A stretch of DNA of 64,000 nucleotides from JAABUE01 sp037440925. GTDB lineage: Bacteria; Chloroflexota; Anaerolineae; Anaerolineales; Villigracilaceae. The stretch is taken from the NCBI GenBank assembly GCA_037440925.1, contig JBBITF010000005.1, forward strand, positions 21,366 through 85,365, given 5' to 3'. The notes under the pieces were generated by a model. That model searched no databases and was not told the DNA's origin. It saw only the letters and a program-made list of their open reading frames with translations. Below, piece by piece: positions 8,197 to 16,637 of the stretch; position 1 is the first letter of the stretch; each line of letters opens with the position of its first letter. The position numbers and the translations under genes were made by a program.

Positions 8197-8368
8197 GTCT
8201 CCTCTTCCTCTGGGAGAGGGCTGGGTGAGGGAAAGCAACCGGGAGGCAGATTTTGCTTCCCGGTTTTCCGTTTCAGATACACAACTTGCGCTACCTTCGG
8301 GTATACTCTTGCTGCAAAAAGCAAGACATCTCGTATGCGTGTAGGGCAAGTCTACCGACTTGTCCTAC
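8197..8368. repeat. Two palindromic repeats upstream of the 8383 gene
   Basis: 8197-8230 carries an imperfect CTC-rich/GAG-rich inverted repeat (CTCTGGGAGAG core). 8341-8368 is a hairpin with a 12-base stem GTAGGGCAAGTC / GACTTGTCCTAC. Relatives of the second lie at 19256-19283, 36173-36215 and, as a half copy, 39471-39490. Nothing else is seen in this gap of about 200 bases. Confidence 0.6.
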
Positions 8369-8382
8369 GATAAGGGACTGCC

Positions 8383-9030
8383 ATGAGTCAAAGAAGTACA
8401 ACGCAGATGGTCATAGACTTCCTCACCTTCCCATTCCGGGCATTGGCGCTCATCGAAACCGACCGCTGGGGCATGTCTTCATTGGCATCGGAAAGATATG
8501 ATTTTGTATCAAGGGAAGTGGTGGGATACTGCCTGGATGTAGGGTGTGGAAAGCATAACCGCTTTGTGACCGAATACCTGCGCGGAAATGGCAAAGGAAT
8601 AGATATTTATCCCTACGAGGGATTGACGGAAGAACACCTTTTGGACAACTTCGATATCTTTCCCTTTGAAGATGAGACGTTCGATTCGGTCACCTTCATT
8701 GCCAATTTGAGCCATATTCCCGAATCGAAACGGGATCAGGAATTCAAGGAAGCCTGGCGCATCCTCAAGCCGGGCGGCAACATCATCGCGACGATGGGAA
8801 ACCCGCTGGCCGAAATTCTCACGCATAAAGTGGTCTGGTTCTACGATAAAGTGTTCAAGACCAGTTTCGACATGGATTCACAAAGAGGCATGTCCGAGGA
8901 AGAATCCTATTATCTCTTGGACCCAGAAATCCTGGAAAGATTTACCCGCGCCGGCTTCAAGCGCATCCGTAAGAAATATTTTTGGACTCAGTGGGGCTTG
9001 AACCATCTGTTCGTTGGGTGGAAAGAGTAA
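8383..9030 (+). CDS. Class I SAM-dependent methyltransferase
   Basis: 215 residues. The SAM-binding motif I reads CLDVGCGKHNRF (about 47-58) with the acidic position in KGIDIYP, followed by FDSVTFIANLSHIPE and ILKPGGNIIATMGNP. It fits Methyltransf_11 enzymes such as those acting on lipids or sugars, but the substrate is not visible. AAGGGA lies before the ATG. The next gene, a DUF2723 membrane protein, starts 7 bases downstream, so the two are probably co-transcribed; a role around a surface glycolipid is an inference from that neighbour. Confidence 0.85.
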   Translation: MSQRSTTQMVIDFLTFPFRALALIETDRWGMSSLASERYDFVSREVVGYCLDVGCGKHNRFVTEYLRGNGKGIDIYPYEGLTEEHLLDNFDIFPFEDETFDSVTFIANLSHIPESKRDQEFKEAWRILKPGGNIIATMGNPLAEILTHKVVWFYDKVFKTSFDMDSQRGMSEEESYYLLDPEILERFTRAGFKRIRKKYFWTQWGLNHLFVGWKE

Positions 9031-9036
9031 CCTTCT

Positions 9037-10614
9037 ATGAAGTCTACCGCCGGGGCCTTATTCCCGCTCCACCGCCTCGATTTCCTGCTTGCCGCGGTTA
9101 TCGGTGTCTTGAGCCTGGGACTGTACATCCGCACCCTGGCGCCCTCGCTGTTGTATGGCGATATGGCCGAGTTCCAGACACTCTCGTACACGCTCGGCAT
9201 GACGCACGCCAGCGGCTACCCGACCCAGATTGTGATCGGCAAATTGTTCACTCTCTTGCCATTTGCGAACATCGCCTGGCGCGTCAACTTGATGTCGGCT
9301 TTCTTCGGCGCTTGGGCCGCTGCCAACCTCTACTTGATTGTGCGGCTGATGGGCGGCCGGCAGACGGCGGCGCTGCTGGCCTCATTTGCAATGGCAACCA
9401 GCGTTTTCTTCTGGAGGCGGGTGATTGTCGCCGAGTCGTATGGCCCGGCGGCGGGGATGCTGTCGCTGGTGTGGCTGTCGGTGCTGCTGTGGCGGCGGGC
9501 GGACAGGTGGGGCTGGCTCTTCCTGGCCGGCTTGGCGGGCGGGCTGAGCCTGGGCATCCATAGCACGGTCATCATGACAGGCGCTTCCGTCCTGGTCTAT
9601 CTGCTGCTGACAGCCCGCAAACGCTCCGCATGGATTGGAGCGGCGGCGGGCGCATTGCTGGGACTGGCATTGACCCTGGCAGCGTTCCTTTACCTGGACT
9701 ACAACGACCCGCCCTCCAGCATTTACAACACGACTTATCGCGTCAACCTGGATGTGTTTGGCTTGACGACAGAGGAATTCGACTCTCCCCTCGACCGTTT
9801 CTTGGCTATCTTCCCGGCCAGCGGAGGCTGGCGATATTATTTCAGCGCTGCGCCAGAAGAGACGCATCGGCGTATCCTGGAATATGTCAACTCGCTTCCG
9901 CGCTGGCAGGCGGCTGGCCTTGTGCTGGGTGCGCTGGCGCTTTTTGTGGTTCCCCATCTTGGCCGCAGACGTTGGCACGAGGGCCTGTATGCGCTGATTG
10001 CTTTTTCCCTCATCTGGACGTTTGCGGTGTCGGTCGAGTTTTCGGTCTACCAGGAATTCTATGTGCCGGCGGCGGTCTTTGCATACGCCTGGCTGGGAGT
10101 GGGGATCAGCGCCTTGCTCGACGGGATGGAATGGCTGATGAAACGGAAGCAGGCTCGAGGTCCAGAAAGAAGCGCAGGTTTTGTCCACTTACTGGGGCTG
10201 GCGCTGCTTCTGCTCTCTGTATGGAATGAGCGCACAAATTTGCGGCTGGCCGTCTTGCAAGGCACGACCTCCTTCATCCAAGAGGAAAAGATTTACCCAC
10301 ACGACCCAGAGCGCGCTGTGAAGGAAGGGCTGCGCATCCTGGGGAAAGTGGAAGATAACGCCATCGTGTTTGCCAACTGGGACCGCCTGTATTCTTACGT
10401 TTACACAGCCCACATTCTACAAGGTCGCACGGGCATCGCGCTGCACCAGGCGCTTGTCGCCCCCACCCCCGGCACAACCATGAAGGCCTACATAGACTCC
10501 AACCTGGAAACGCGTCCCGTCTATTTCACGCTGGAAATGCCGGGTTTAGAAACGTATTATCATGTTGAGCAAATCGAGCCACAACTTTTCCGCATCACCC
10601 TGAAGACGCCATGA
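9037..10614 (+). CDS. DUF2723 family polytopic membrane protein (glycosyltransferase-like)
   Basis: 525 residues. The N-terminal DUF2723 region is characteristic: a first membrane helix followed by the acidic loop YGDMAEFQTLSYTLGMTHAS and GYPTQIVIGKLF, then about ten hydrophobic helices and a C-terminal soluble part (from about 410). DUF2723 proteins resemble GT-C fold mannosyltransferases (TMEM260 is the human relative), with the acidic residue of the first loop as likely catalytic base. The gene overlaps recJ by 4 bases (ATGA). The likely job is sugar transfer on the outer face from a lipid-linked donor; donor and acceptor are unknown. Confidence 0.85.
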   Translation: MKSTAGALFPLHRLDFLLAAVIGVLSLGLYIRTLAPSLLYGDMAEFQTLSYTLGMTHASGYPTQIVIGKLFTLLPFANIAWRVNLMSAFFGAWAAANLYLIVRLMGGRQTAALLASFAMATSVFFWRRVIVAESYGPAAGMLSLVWLSVLLWRRADRWGWLFLAGLAGGLSLGIHSTVIMTGASVLVYLLLTARKRSAWIGAAAGALLGLALTLAAFLYLDYNDPPSSIYNTTYRVNLDVFGLTTEEFDSPLDRFLAIFPASGGWRYYFSAAPEETHRRILEYVNSLPRWQAAGLVLGALALFVVPHLGRRRWHEGLYALIAFSLIWTFAVSVEFSVYQEFYVPAAVFAYAWLGVGISALLDGMEWLMKRKQARGPERSAGFVHLLGLALLLLSVWNERTNLRLAVLQGTTSFIQEEKIYPHDPERAVKEGLRILGKVEDNAIVFANWDRLYSYVYTAHILQGRTGIALHQALVAPTPGTTMKAYIDSNLETRPVYFTLEMPGLETYYHVEQIEPQLFRITLKTP

Positions 10615-12311
10615 CCCATCCCCGACGTTGGTTGATTCCGCCCCCACTGACGCGTGAAGCCGATACTGCGCTGAGCGCCTTTCCGCCTATTCTGCGGCAA
10701 ATCTTGTTCAACCGCGGCTACGCCAACTATGACCAGGCACGCGCTTTTTTGGAAGCCAGGCCTGCTTTTGACCCTGACCCCTTCCAGATGACGGGCATGC
10801 GTGAGGCGGTGGAGCGCATCCGCCGCGCGCTGGCGCAAGGTGAACCGATGGCGATTTACGGCGACTACGACGTAGACGGCGTGACGGCCACCGCCTTGCT
10901 GGTGGAGACGTTGACGATTCTGGGAGGTAAAGTACGCGGCTACATCCCCAACCGCTTCGATGAGGGTTATGGTTTGAACAAAGAGGCGCTGTCCCAATTG
11001 AAGGAGGCGGGCGTTGGACTGGTCATCACGGTAGACTGCGGCATCCGCTCGCCGGACGAAGCGCATCATGCTCGGACGATTGGCCTGGATCTCGTTATCA
11101 CCGACCATCATCACCCCCTGGAGGGAGTCTTGCCCCCCGCCCTGGCGGTCATCAATCCCAAACAGCCGGGCGACGCCTACCCAGACAAAGACCTGGCAGG
11201 CGTTGGGATTGCATATAAATTAGCCGAAGCCCTGCTCGGCGAAAATCACAAAGCAGACATCCCGCCTCTTCTCGACCTGGTAGCGCTTGGCACGGTAGCC
11301 GACCTGGCGCCGCTGGTGGGTGAAAATCGCTATCTGGTTCGGCGCGGACTGCGCCAAATGCGCGAGAAAAAGCGGCAAGGATTGTTATCGCTGGCGGCAG
11401 TGGCAGAGGTAGACATCACGCGCATCACCGCTACCGATATTGGATTCCGCCTCGGGCCGCGCTTGAACGCCTCTGGGCGGCTGGAATCGGCGCTGGCTTC
11501 TTACGAACTCTTGATTACCAAAGACGTATTCCGCGCCGGGCAACTGGCCCAGCAATTGGATGTCCAAAACCGAGAACGCCAGCGACTGACGCGCAACATT
11601 CAGGAACAGGCTGAGGCCCTGGCGTTGGCCGACGACCCGCAAGCCTGGCTGCTGTTTGCCGCTCATGAGGACTTCAACCCCGGCGTGGTGGGGCTGGCCG
11701 CTTCCAGGCTGGTCGAAAAGCATTACCGTCCCGCCATCGTTGCCCAGCGCGGCCCAAAGACTACGCGCGGCTCGTGCCGCTCTATCCAGGAGTTCCACAT
11801 CACCGATGCCCTCGACCAATGCGCCGAGTTGCTGGTACGGCACGGCGGACATGCCGCTGCGGCCGGCTTCACGGTCGAAAATGACAAACTGGAAGAATTG
11901 GTCTCACGGTTGAAACGCATTGCCAGGGAACAGCTCAGCGGCCAGGACTTGCGCCCCACCCTGATGGCCGACGCCGAGGTAGCGCTCGAAAATGTGCGCC
12001 CCGATTTATACGAACATCTCAAGTATTTAGAGCCGACCGGCTATGGCAACTTGCCGGCGGTCTTTGTGGCGCGCAACGTCAAGTTAAAAGCGGCTCGCAG
12101 CGTTGGCGCAGAAGGTAAACACTTGAAACTCTCGCTGGAAGACGAACACGGTATAACCCACGATGCCATCGGCTTTCGTCTGGGTCATTTACAATCTAGT
12201 TTACCTGCACGGGTGGACATTCTGTTTACTTACGAAACCAACGAATACAACGGACGGCTGAATTACCAATTGAATTTGAAGGATGTGAAAGGCGCGGGGA
12301 CGCCTGATTGA
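10611..12311 (+). CDS. recJ: Single-stranded-DNA-specific exonuclease RecJ
   Basis: 566 residues, the usual RecJ core length. DHH-family motifs are present in order: IYGDYDVDGVTATALL (about 82-97), VITVDCGIRS, VITDHHHPLEG (about 162-172), GTVADLAPL and the DHHA1-domain motif HGGHAAAAGFTV (about 414-425), which coordinate two metal ions for 5'-3' degradation of single-stranded DNA in repair and recombination. The C-terminal OB-fold (VKLKAARSVGAEGKHLKLSL) follows. The start codon overlaps the preceding stop. It ends one base before the convergent crtB stop, so the two transcripts meet tail to tail with no room for a separate terminator. Confidence 0.95.
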   Translation: MTHPRRWLIPPPLTREADTALSAFPPILRQILFNRGYANYDQARAFLEARPAFDPDPFQMTGMREAVERIRRALAQGEPMAIYGDYDVDGVTATALLVETLTILGGKVRGYIPNRFDEGYGLNKEALSQLKEAGVGLVITVDCGIRSPDEAHHARTIGLDLVITDHHHPLEGVLPPALAVINPKQPGDAYPDKDLAGVGIAYKLAEALLGENHKADIPPLLDLVALGTVADLAPLVGENRYLVRRGLRQMREKKRQGLLSLAAVAEVDITRITATDIGFRLGPRLNASGRLESALASYELLITKDVFRAGQLAQQLDVQNRERQRLTRNIQEQAEALALADDPQAWLLFAAHEDFNPGVVGLAASRLVEKHYRPAIVAQRGPKTTRGSCRSIQEFHITDALDQCAELLVRHGGHAAAAGFTVENDKLEELVSRLKRIAREQLSGQDLRPTLMADAEVALENVRPDLYEHLKYLEPTGYGNLPAVFVARNVKLKAARSVGAEGKHLKLSLEDEHGITHDAIGFRLGHLQSSLPARVDILFTYETNEYNGRLNYQLNLKDVKGAGTPD

Positions 12312-13259
12312 TCACAAGCCTTTCAACTGCCGCCACAAGGCGGGCAGACGGCGGATTTTTTCCCAGGCGCTCAAATGGGCGCGCTTATTGAAGACATCGT
12401 AACCATTTGCTTCGATCGCCTCCAGAATGCCTTGATAGAAAGCAGAGGCCGCGCCAATGGCCAGTTGTCCCTCGCGGGAAAGCATCTTGACGCCCGGCCA
12501 GGCTTCTTCGTATAGTTGACGAGTGCGTTCGATTTGGAACTTCATGAACAACCGCCAGGCGTCAGTAACCCGGCCGGCAGACAGGTCTGCTTCGCGGATG
12601 CCGTACAACGACAATTCATCTTGTGGCAGATACAGGCGGCCATTGCGCCAGTCTTCACCCACATCGCGCAGGATGTTGGTCAGTTGTAAAGCCACGCCTA
12701 GTTTGATGGCATACGGCACGGCCTGGGTAGTTTGGAAGCCGACAATATACATGCTCATCAAACCTACCGTAGAAGCAACGCCATAACTATAAGCAGCCAC
12801 TTCCTCGAAAGTTTGGTAACGCGTCTGGCTCATGTCGCGCTGGACGCCGTCAATCAGTTGCAGGGCGTAGTGGCGCGGAATGTGGTAACGGGCCAGGGTA
12901 TCGCTCCATGCGGCGGCGACCAGGTCATCGTCCGCGTAGGAAGCGTGACGCACCACCTCGCGCCAGTAATCCAATTGACGTTCACGGTCATCTACGGCCG
13001 ATTCGTCCACAATGTCATCCACCGTGCGGCAAAAAGCGTACAAAGCGCGCACCGCAGAGCGCTTTTCTTCAGGCAATAAGCCAGAGGCGAGATAGAAGGA
13101 TTTGCTGTGCTGGGCGGTGATTTTGTCACAAGCGACATAAGCGCGCTCCAGGGCTGCATCGCCAGCCCAATACGAGAACAGGGGCCGGGTAGAAGGGTGC
13201 GGAATCTTGCCCGCTAAATTGAGCAAGTGATTTTCCCAATTTGCCTGCATACGCATCAT
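12312..13259 (-). CDS. crtB: Phytoene synthase (squalene/phytoene synthase family)
   Basis: About 315 residues. It joins two geranylgeranyl diphosphates to phytoene. Both aspartate-rich motifs are visible, DDIVDE near 81-86 and LTNILRDVGEDW near 194-205, plus the RLYLPQDEL element. Three in-frame ATGs (13259, 13256, 13250) follow GGAGG; the second has the best spacing. The gene is divergent from crtI, and a minus-strand promoter TTGACA-16-TACAAT at 13311-13284 lies back to back with that of crtI. A nearby CarH-type repressor suggests light control. No geranylgeranyl diphosphate synthase or lycopene cyclase is in the window. Confidence 0.93.
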   Translation of the reverse strand: MMRMQANWENHLLNLAGKIPHPSTRPLFSYWAGDAALERAYVACDKITAQHSKSFYLASGLLPEEKRSAVRALYAFCRTVDDIVDESAVDDRERQLDYWREVVRHASYADDDLVAAAWSDTLARYHIPRHYALQLIDGVQRDMSQTRYQTFEEVAAYSYGVASTVGLMSMYIVGFQTTQAVPYAIKLGVALQLTNILRDVGEDWRNGRLYLPQDELSLYGIREADLSAGRVTDAWRLFMKFQIERTRQLYEEAWPGVKMLSREGQLAIGAASAFYQGILEAIEANGYDVFNKRAHLSAWEKIRRLPALWRQLKGL

Positions 13260-13283
13260 GCACCTCCGAAATCTGATGGACAG

Positions 13284-13311
13284 ATTGTACCTATTTTGTA
13301 GAATTTGTCAA
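13284..13311 (-). promoter_or_regulatory. crtB promoter
   Basis: On the minus strand, TTGACA (13311-13306), a 16-base spacer and TACAAT (13289-13284). The -10 lies in GGTACAAT, a motif also found at the carH start region (14988-14995). Confidence 0.75.
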
Positions 13312-13330
13312 TGTTTTGCACATAAATATA

Positions 13331-13358
13331 TTGACAAAAAGTAAACAATGTGTATAAT
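13331..13358 (+). promoter_or_regulatory. crtI promoter
   Basis: A consensus TTGACA (13331-13336), 16-base spacer and TATAAT (13353-13358). The two divergent -35 boxes form an inverted pair TTGTCAA...TTGACAA separated by about 19 bases, a good site for one repressor to silence both promoters. Confidence 0.85.
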
Positions 13359-13424
13359 ATGGACGTATTCAATCAACCTTACCTGTTCCTCGTCCCGCGA
13401 GTGAAAAGACATATAAGGAGAACC

Positions 13425-14963
13425 ATGCAACAAAAACCAACTGCCCTTGTGATCGGCGCCGGCATCGGCGGAATTGCCGTTGCCGGTCGTCTGGCGCGCA
13501 ATGGCTATGACGTGACCGTGCTGGAAAAGAACGGTCAGCCCGGCGGCCGCTGCGGTCAAATCATCCGCGACGGTCACCGCTTCGATATCGGCCCGACGCT
13601 GTTCCTGATGCCCGAAGTTTGGGAGGAGACCTTTGCCGCGTTGAGCGAAACGATGAGCGATCACCTCGACCTGCGCCGCATTGACCCGACCTACACCGTC
13701 CACTTCGACGACGGCCTGAAAATCCGCCTGACCTCCAACATCGGCGAGATGCAGGCGCAACTGGAGGCCATCGAGCCGACCGCTTTCACCGGTTTTTTGA
13801 GTTACATCGCCGAGGGCGCCAGACACTACAAACTCTCGCTGGAAAAATTCGTTGGGCGCAATTTCTACAACATCTTCGAGTATTTCAGCCCGAAGAACCT
13901 GCCGCTTATCTTCCAACTCAAGGCGCTGCAAAAGCATTACGCCAACGCCGGGCGCTTCTTCAAGGATGAACGCCTGAAGGCCGCCTTCACCTTCCAGAAC
14001 ATGTATCTGGGTCTCAGTCCTTACGACGCGCCCGCCACCTACTCCCTGCTGCAATACACCGAATTGGCCGAGGGCGTCTGGTACCCGATGGGCGGGATGT
14101 ATGCCGCTATCCAGGCGCTGGTCGAAATTGCAGAGAAACTGGGCGTGAAGTTCGTGTACAACGCCCCCGTGAAGGCGTTGAGGGTCGAAGGTTCGAGGGT
14201 CGCAGGCGCGGTGCTGGAGGACGGCCGGGAAATGACTGCCGACCTCTTCGTCGGCAACGCCGACCTGCCCTACATCTACAAAGAATTGCTGCCCGACCGC
14301 GCCGAAGCCGAAGCGTTGGACAAAAAACTTTACACCTGCTCCACCCTGATGTTTTATTGGGGGGTAGACCGGCAGTATCCGCAAATCCAGCATCACAACA
14401 TCTTTCTGGGCGGCGATTACAAAGCCTCCTTTGATCGCATTTTCAAAGACCACAGCCTGCCCGAATCGCCCTCCTTCTACGTCCACGCCCCGGCTCGTAC
14501 CGATCCTGCCGCCGCGCCTGCCGGTCAAGACACGCTCTTCGTATTGGTGCCGGTCGGCCATCTGAGCGCCCGCACCAGGCAAGACTGGCAAGCCATGACC
14601 GAAAAGGCGCGTCAAACCGTCTTTGCCCGCCTCGAAAAGGACCTGGGCATCGGCGACCTGCGCGAACACATCAAATTCGAAATTACATACACGCCGCTCG
14701 ATTGGAAAGAACGCTTCAACCTGGACAAGGGCGCGGCCTTTGGCCTCAGTCACAACTTCTGGCAGGTGGGCTATCTGCGCCCGCAAAACCGCCACAAAAA
14801 ATATAAAAACCTGTACTTTGCGGGCGCATCCACACATCCCGGCACAGGGCTGCCCATCGTACTGCTGTCTGCAAAACTGACCGCTGAACGCATCCTCAAA
14901 GAAGCCAGCAAGTTACAGGTTGTAAACTACCGCTGGCGCCGGGAGTTGCAGACACAGCCTTGA
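13425..14963 (+). CDS. crtI: Phytoene desaturase (CrtI family)
   Basis: 512 residues. The FAD-binding N-terminus VIGAGIGGIAVAGRLARNG with VLEKNGQPGGRCG and the C-terminal carotenoid-oxidase signature HPGTGLPIVLLSAK are clear. It would desaturate phytoene toward lycopene or a related polyene at the membrane. The start at 13425 follows AAGGAGAA at 7-base spacing; an upstream in-frame ATG at 13350 would fall inside the promoter -10 region and is rejected. The exact number of desaturation steps, or a related role such as CrtN/CrtD-type oxidation, cannot be settled by eye. Confidence 0.93.
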   Translation: MQQKPTALVIGAGIGGIAVAGRLARNGYDVTVLEKNGQPGGRCGQIIRDGHRFDIGPTLFLMPEVWEETFAALSETMSDHLDLRRIDPTYTVHFDDGLKIRLTSNIGEMQAQLEAIEPTAFTGFLSYIAEGARHYKLSLEKFVGRNFYNIFEYFSPKNLPLIFQLKALQKHYANAGRFFKDERLKAAFTFQNMYLGLSPYDAPATYSLLQYTELAEGVWYPMGGMYAAIQALVEIAEKLGVKFVYNAPVKALRVEGSRVAGAVLEDGREMTADLFVGNADLPYIYKELLPDRAEAEALDKKLYTCSTLMFYWGVDRQYPQIQHHNIFLGGDYKASFDRIFKDHSLPESPSFYVHAPARTDPAAAPAGQDTLFVLVPVGHLSARTRQDWQAMTEKARQTVFARLEKDLGIGDLREHIKFEITYTPLDWKERFNLDKGAAFGLSHNFWQVGYLRPQNRHKKYKNLYFAGASTHPGTGLPIVLLSAKLTAERILKEASKLQVVNYRWRRELQTQP

Positions 14964-14986
14964 CCCTGCAATTTTCGACTAAAAAT

Positions 14987-15036
14987 GGGTACAATTTATT
15001 TGCAAAAACTTTGCAACTCGATTCACCTTTGTACCC
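14987..15036. promoter_or_regulatory. Candidate CarH operator/promoter region
   Basis: An inverted repeat GGGTACAAT (14987-14995) / TTTGTACCC (15028-15036) frames the start region of the CarH-like gene. TACAAT could be the -10 element, but no good -35 is seen, so it may be a site for autoregulation. The internal TTTGCAAAAACTTTGCAA is a second direct repeat. Confidence 0.4.
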
Positions 15037-15046
15037 GGAGAAACCA

Positions 15047-16354
15047 ATGGCTATCAGCACCACCCCTACCTATAACTTGAAAGTCGTTCTCAAAGAGACC
15101 GGTCTGGCCGCCGACACTCTGCGCGCCTGGGAGCGCCGCTACGGCCTTCCCCTGCCCCAGCGCACCCCCGGCGGGCATCGCCTGTATTCCCAACGCGACA
15201 TCGAGATCGTCAAATGGCTGATGGCAAAACAAGAAGAGGGGCTGTCCATCTCCCGCGCGGTGGATTTGTGGAAGGAACTCATCGCTTCGGGGCAGGACCC
15301 GCTGGATGCCGACCGTCAAATGGACATTTTCTCGGCCCCAGCCGCAAACCTGGACACCGCCCGTCAGCGCTGGATAGAAGCCTGCCTGGCCTTCGATGAA
15401 CTTCGCGTCGAGCAGGCGCTCAATCAGGCCTTTGCCATTTTCCCAGTCGAGTCGGTTTGTATGGAAATTTTGCAAAAAGGGCTGGTCGAAATGGGAGAAC
15501 TCTGGTTTCAAAACCGCGCCAGCGTCCAACAGGAACATTTTGCCTCTGCCCTGGCCATGCGCCGCCTCGACACGCTGCTGGCGGCCTCGCCTGCGCCTAC
15601 CCGCAAACAGACGGTCATCGTCGGCTGCCCTGCCAACGAGTGGCACGCCTTTACTCCCCTATTGTTGACTCTGTTGCTGCGCCGGCGCGGATTGCACACC
15701 ATCCACCTGGGCGCCAATGTCCCTACCGAGCGTTTTGAAGACACGATCGCCGCTGTGCGCGCCAATCTGGTGATTCTTGTTGCGCAAACGCTCATCACCG
15801 CCGCTACGTTGCAATCTACCGCCCAATTGCTGACGCGTTTGCGCGTCCATGTTGGCTATGGTGGGCGTATCTTCAACCTGCACCCCACGTTGACGGCCTC
15901 CATCCCCGCTCATTATCTCGGCGATACGCTGATGGCTTCACTCGACACCGTGGAAACGCTGTTGCAGGCTGCTTTTGAACCCGTGCAGGCCAAGAGTCTC
16001 TCGTCAGAATATGTCGAAGCGCGTCGGATGTTCATCGCTCACCGTCTGCACATCGAAAGCACGGTAAAAGAAAAAATTCCTCTCGCCGCCCAGCCCGAAG
16101 GCTTCGAGGCTGGTATTCACTTCCTTGGCGATAACATCGTTGCTGCCCTGCAACTGGGCGATATGCAATATGTCAACGCGGAAATGGAATGGTTGAAAGT
16201 CTTGATGGAATGGTATCAGCGTCCCCGAGAAGAATTGGCCATCTTCATGGAAACATACTTGCAAGCCGTAGATCAACACATCAATGGGTCGGGATCGCCC
16301 ATCAAAGCCTGGCTGAAGGCTCAAGCAAAATCAGTCAACTCAGGAGTCCCATGA
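15047..16354 (+). CDS. carH: CarH/LitR-type MerR regulator with adenosylcobalamin light-sensing domain and extra C-terminal domain
   Basis: 435 residues from the ATG at 15047, which has CGGAG upstream; an in-frame extension to 14960 lacks support. Residues 8-75 form a MerR winged helix (LKETGLAADTLRAWERRYGLPLPQRTPGGHRLYSQRDI). Residues 105-185 form the B12-binding helical cap with the Wx9EH motif (W153, E163, H164). Residues 188-310 form the Rossmann B12 domain with ligand His200 in NEWH. In this family darkness plus adenosylcobalamin gives a DNA-bound tetramer that represses carotenoid genes, and light breaks the Co-C bond. Unusual points: the last residue of ExHxxG is Thr, the residue after W153 is Phe, and about 125 additional helical residues follow the B12 domain. 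It lies directly after crtI. Confidence 0.9.
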   Translation: MAISTTPTYNLKVVLKETGLAADTLRAWERRYGLPLPQRTPGGHRLYSQRDIEIVKWLMAKQEEGLSISRAVDLWKELIASGQDPLDADRQMDIFSAPAANLDTARQRWIEACLAFDELRVEQALNQAFAIFPVESVCMEILQKGLVEMGELWFQNRASVQQEHFASALAMRRLDTLLAASPAPTRKQTVIVGCPANEWHAFTPLLLTLLLRRRGLHTIHLGANVPTERFEDTIAAVRANLVILVAQTLITAATLQSTAQLLTRLRVHVGYGGRIFNLHPTLTASIPAHYLGDTLMASLDTVETLLQAAFEPVQAKSLSSEYVEARRMFIAHRLHIESTVKEKIPLAAQPEGFEAGIHFLGDNIVAALQLGDMQYVNAEMEWLKVLMEWYQRPREELAIFMETYLQAVDQHINGSGSPIKAWLKAQAKSVNSGVP

Positions 16355-16457
16355 ATATTCGTATTGTCACCGAAATCAGGTCGCGACGGAGATCGTGCTG
16401 GGTGTAATTTTGGTTCTTTAGCAAAAGATTCTCCCTCATCTCCAGGAGTCCCCTCTC

Positions 16458-16628
16458 CCTTGCATCGAATTGCACGAATAACACGAATCTTCGTTCCTTG
16501 CATCGAATTGCACGAATAACACGAATCCTTGTTTTTCCATCGAACGAAGCGAAGTGTTTTTTGCTCAATTCGTGTCACTCGATGTCAAACAACCTTCGCT
16601 CAATTCGTGCCATTCGATGCCAAAATAA
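16458..16628. repeat. AATTCGTG / CATCGAATTG repeat cluster
   Basis: A direct repeat of about 31 bases (core GCATCGAATTGCACGAATAA) occurs twice, at about 16458-16489 and 16496-16527, and is followed by inverted versions (AATTCGTGTCACTCGATG and AATTCGTGCCATTCGATGC). The last unit ends just before the ribosome binding site of the MFS gene. The same repeat fills 18619-18880. No gene is present in 16355-16637. Confidence 0.8.
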
Positions 16629-16637
16629 GGAATAATT

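Noticed and set aside
13308..14837. 509-residue minus-strand frame opposite crtI
   Set aside because: Antisense shadow of a GC-rich gene; no motif, and crtI is unambiguous.
16321..16578. Minus-strand ORFs over the 16.4-16.6 kb repeats
   Set aside because: Peptides such as RVIRAIRC repeat with the DNA repeats; no gene support.
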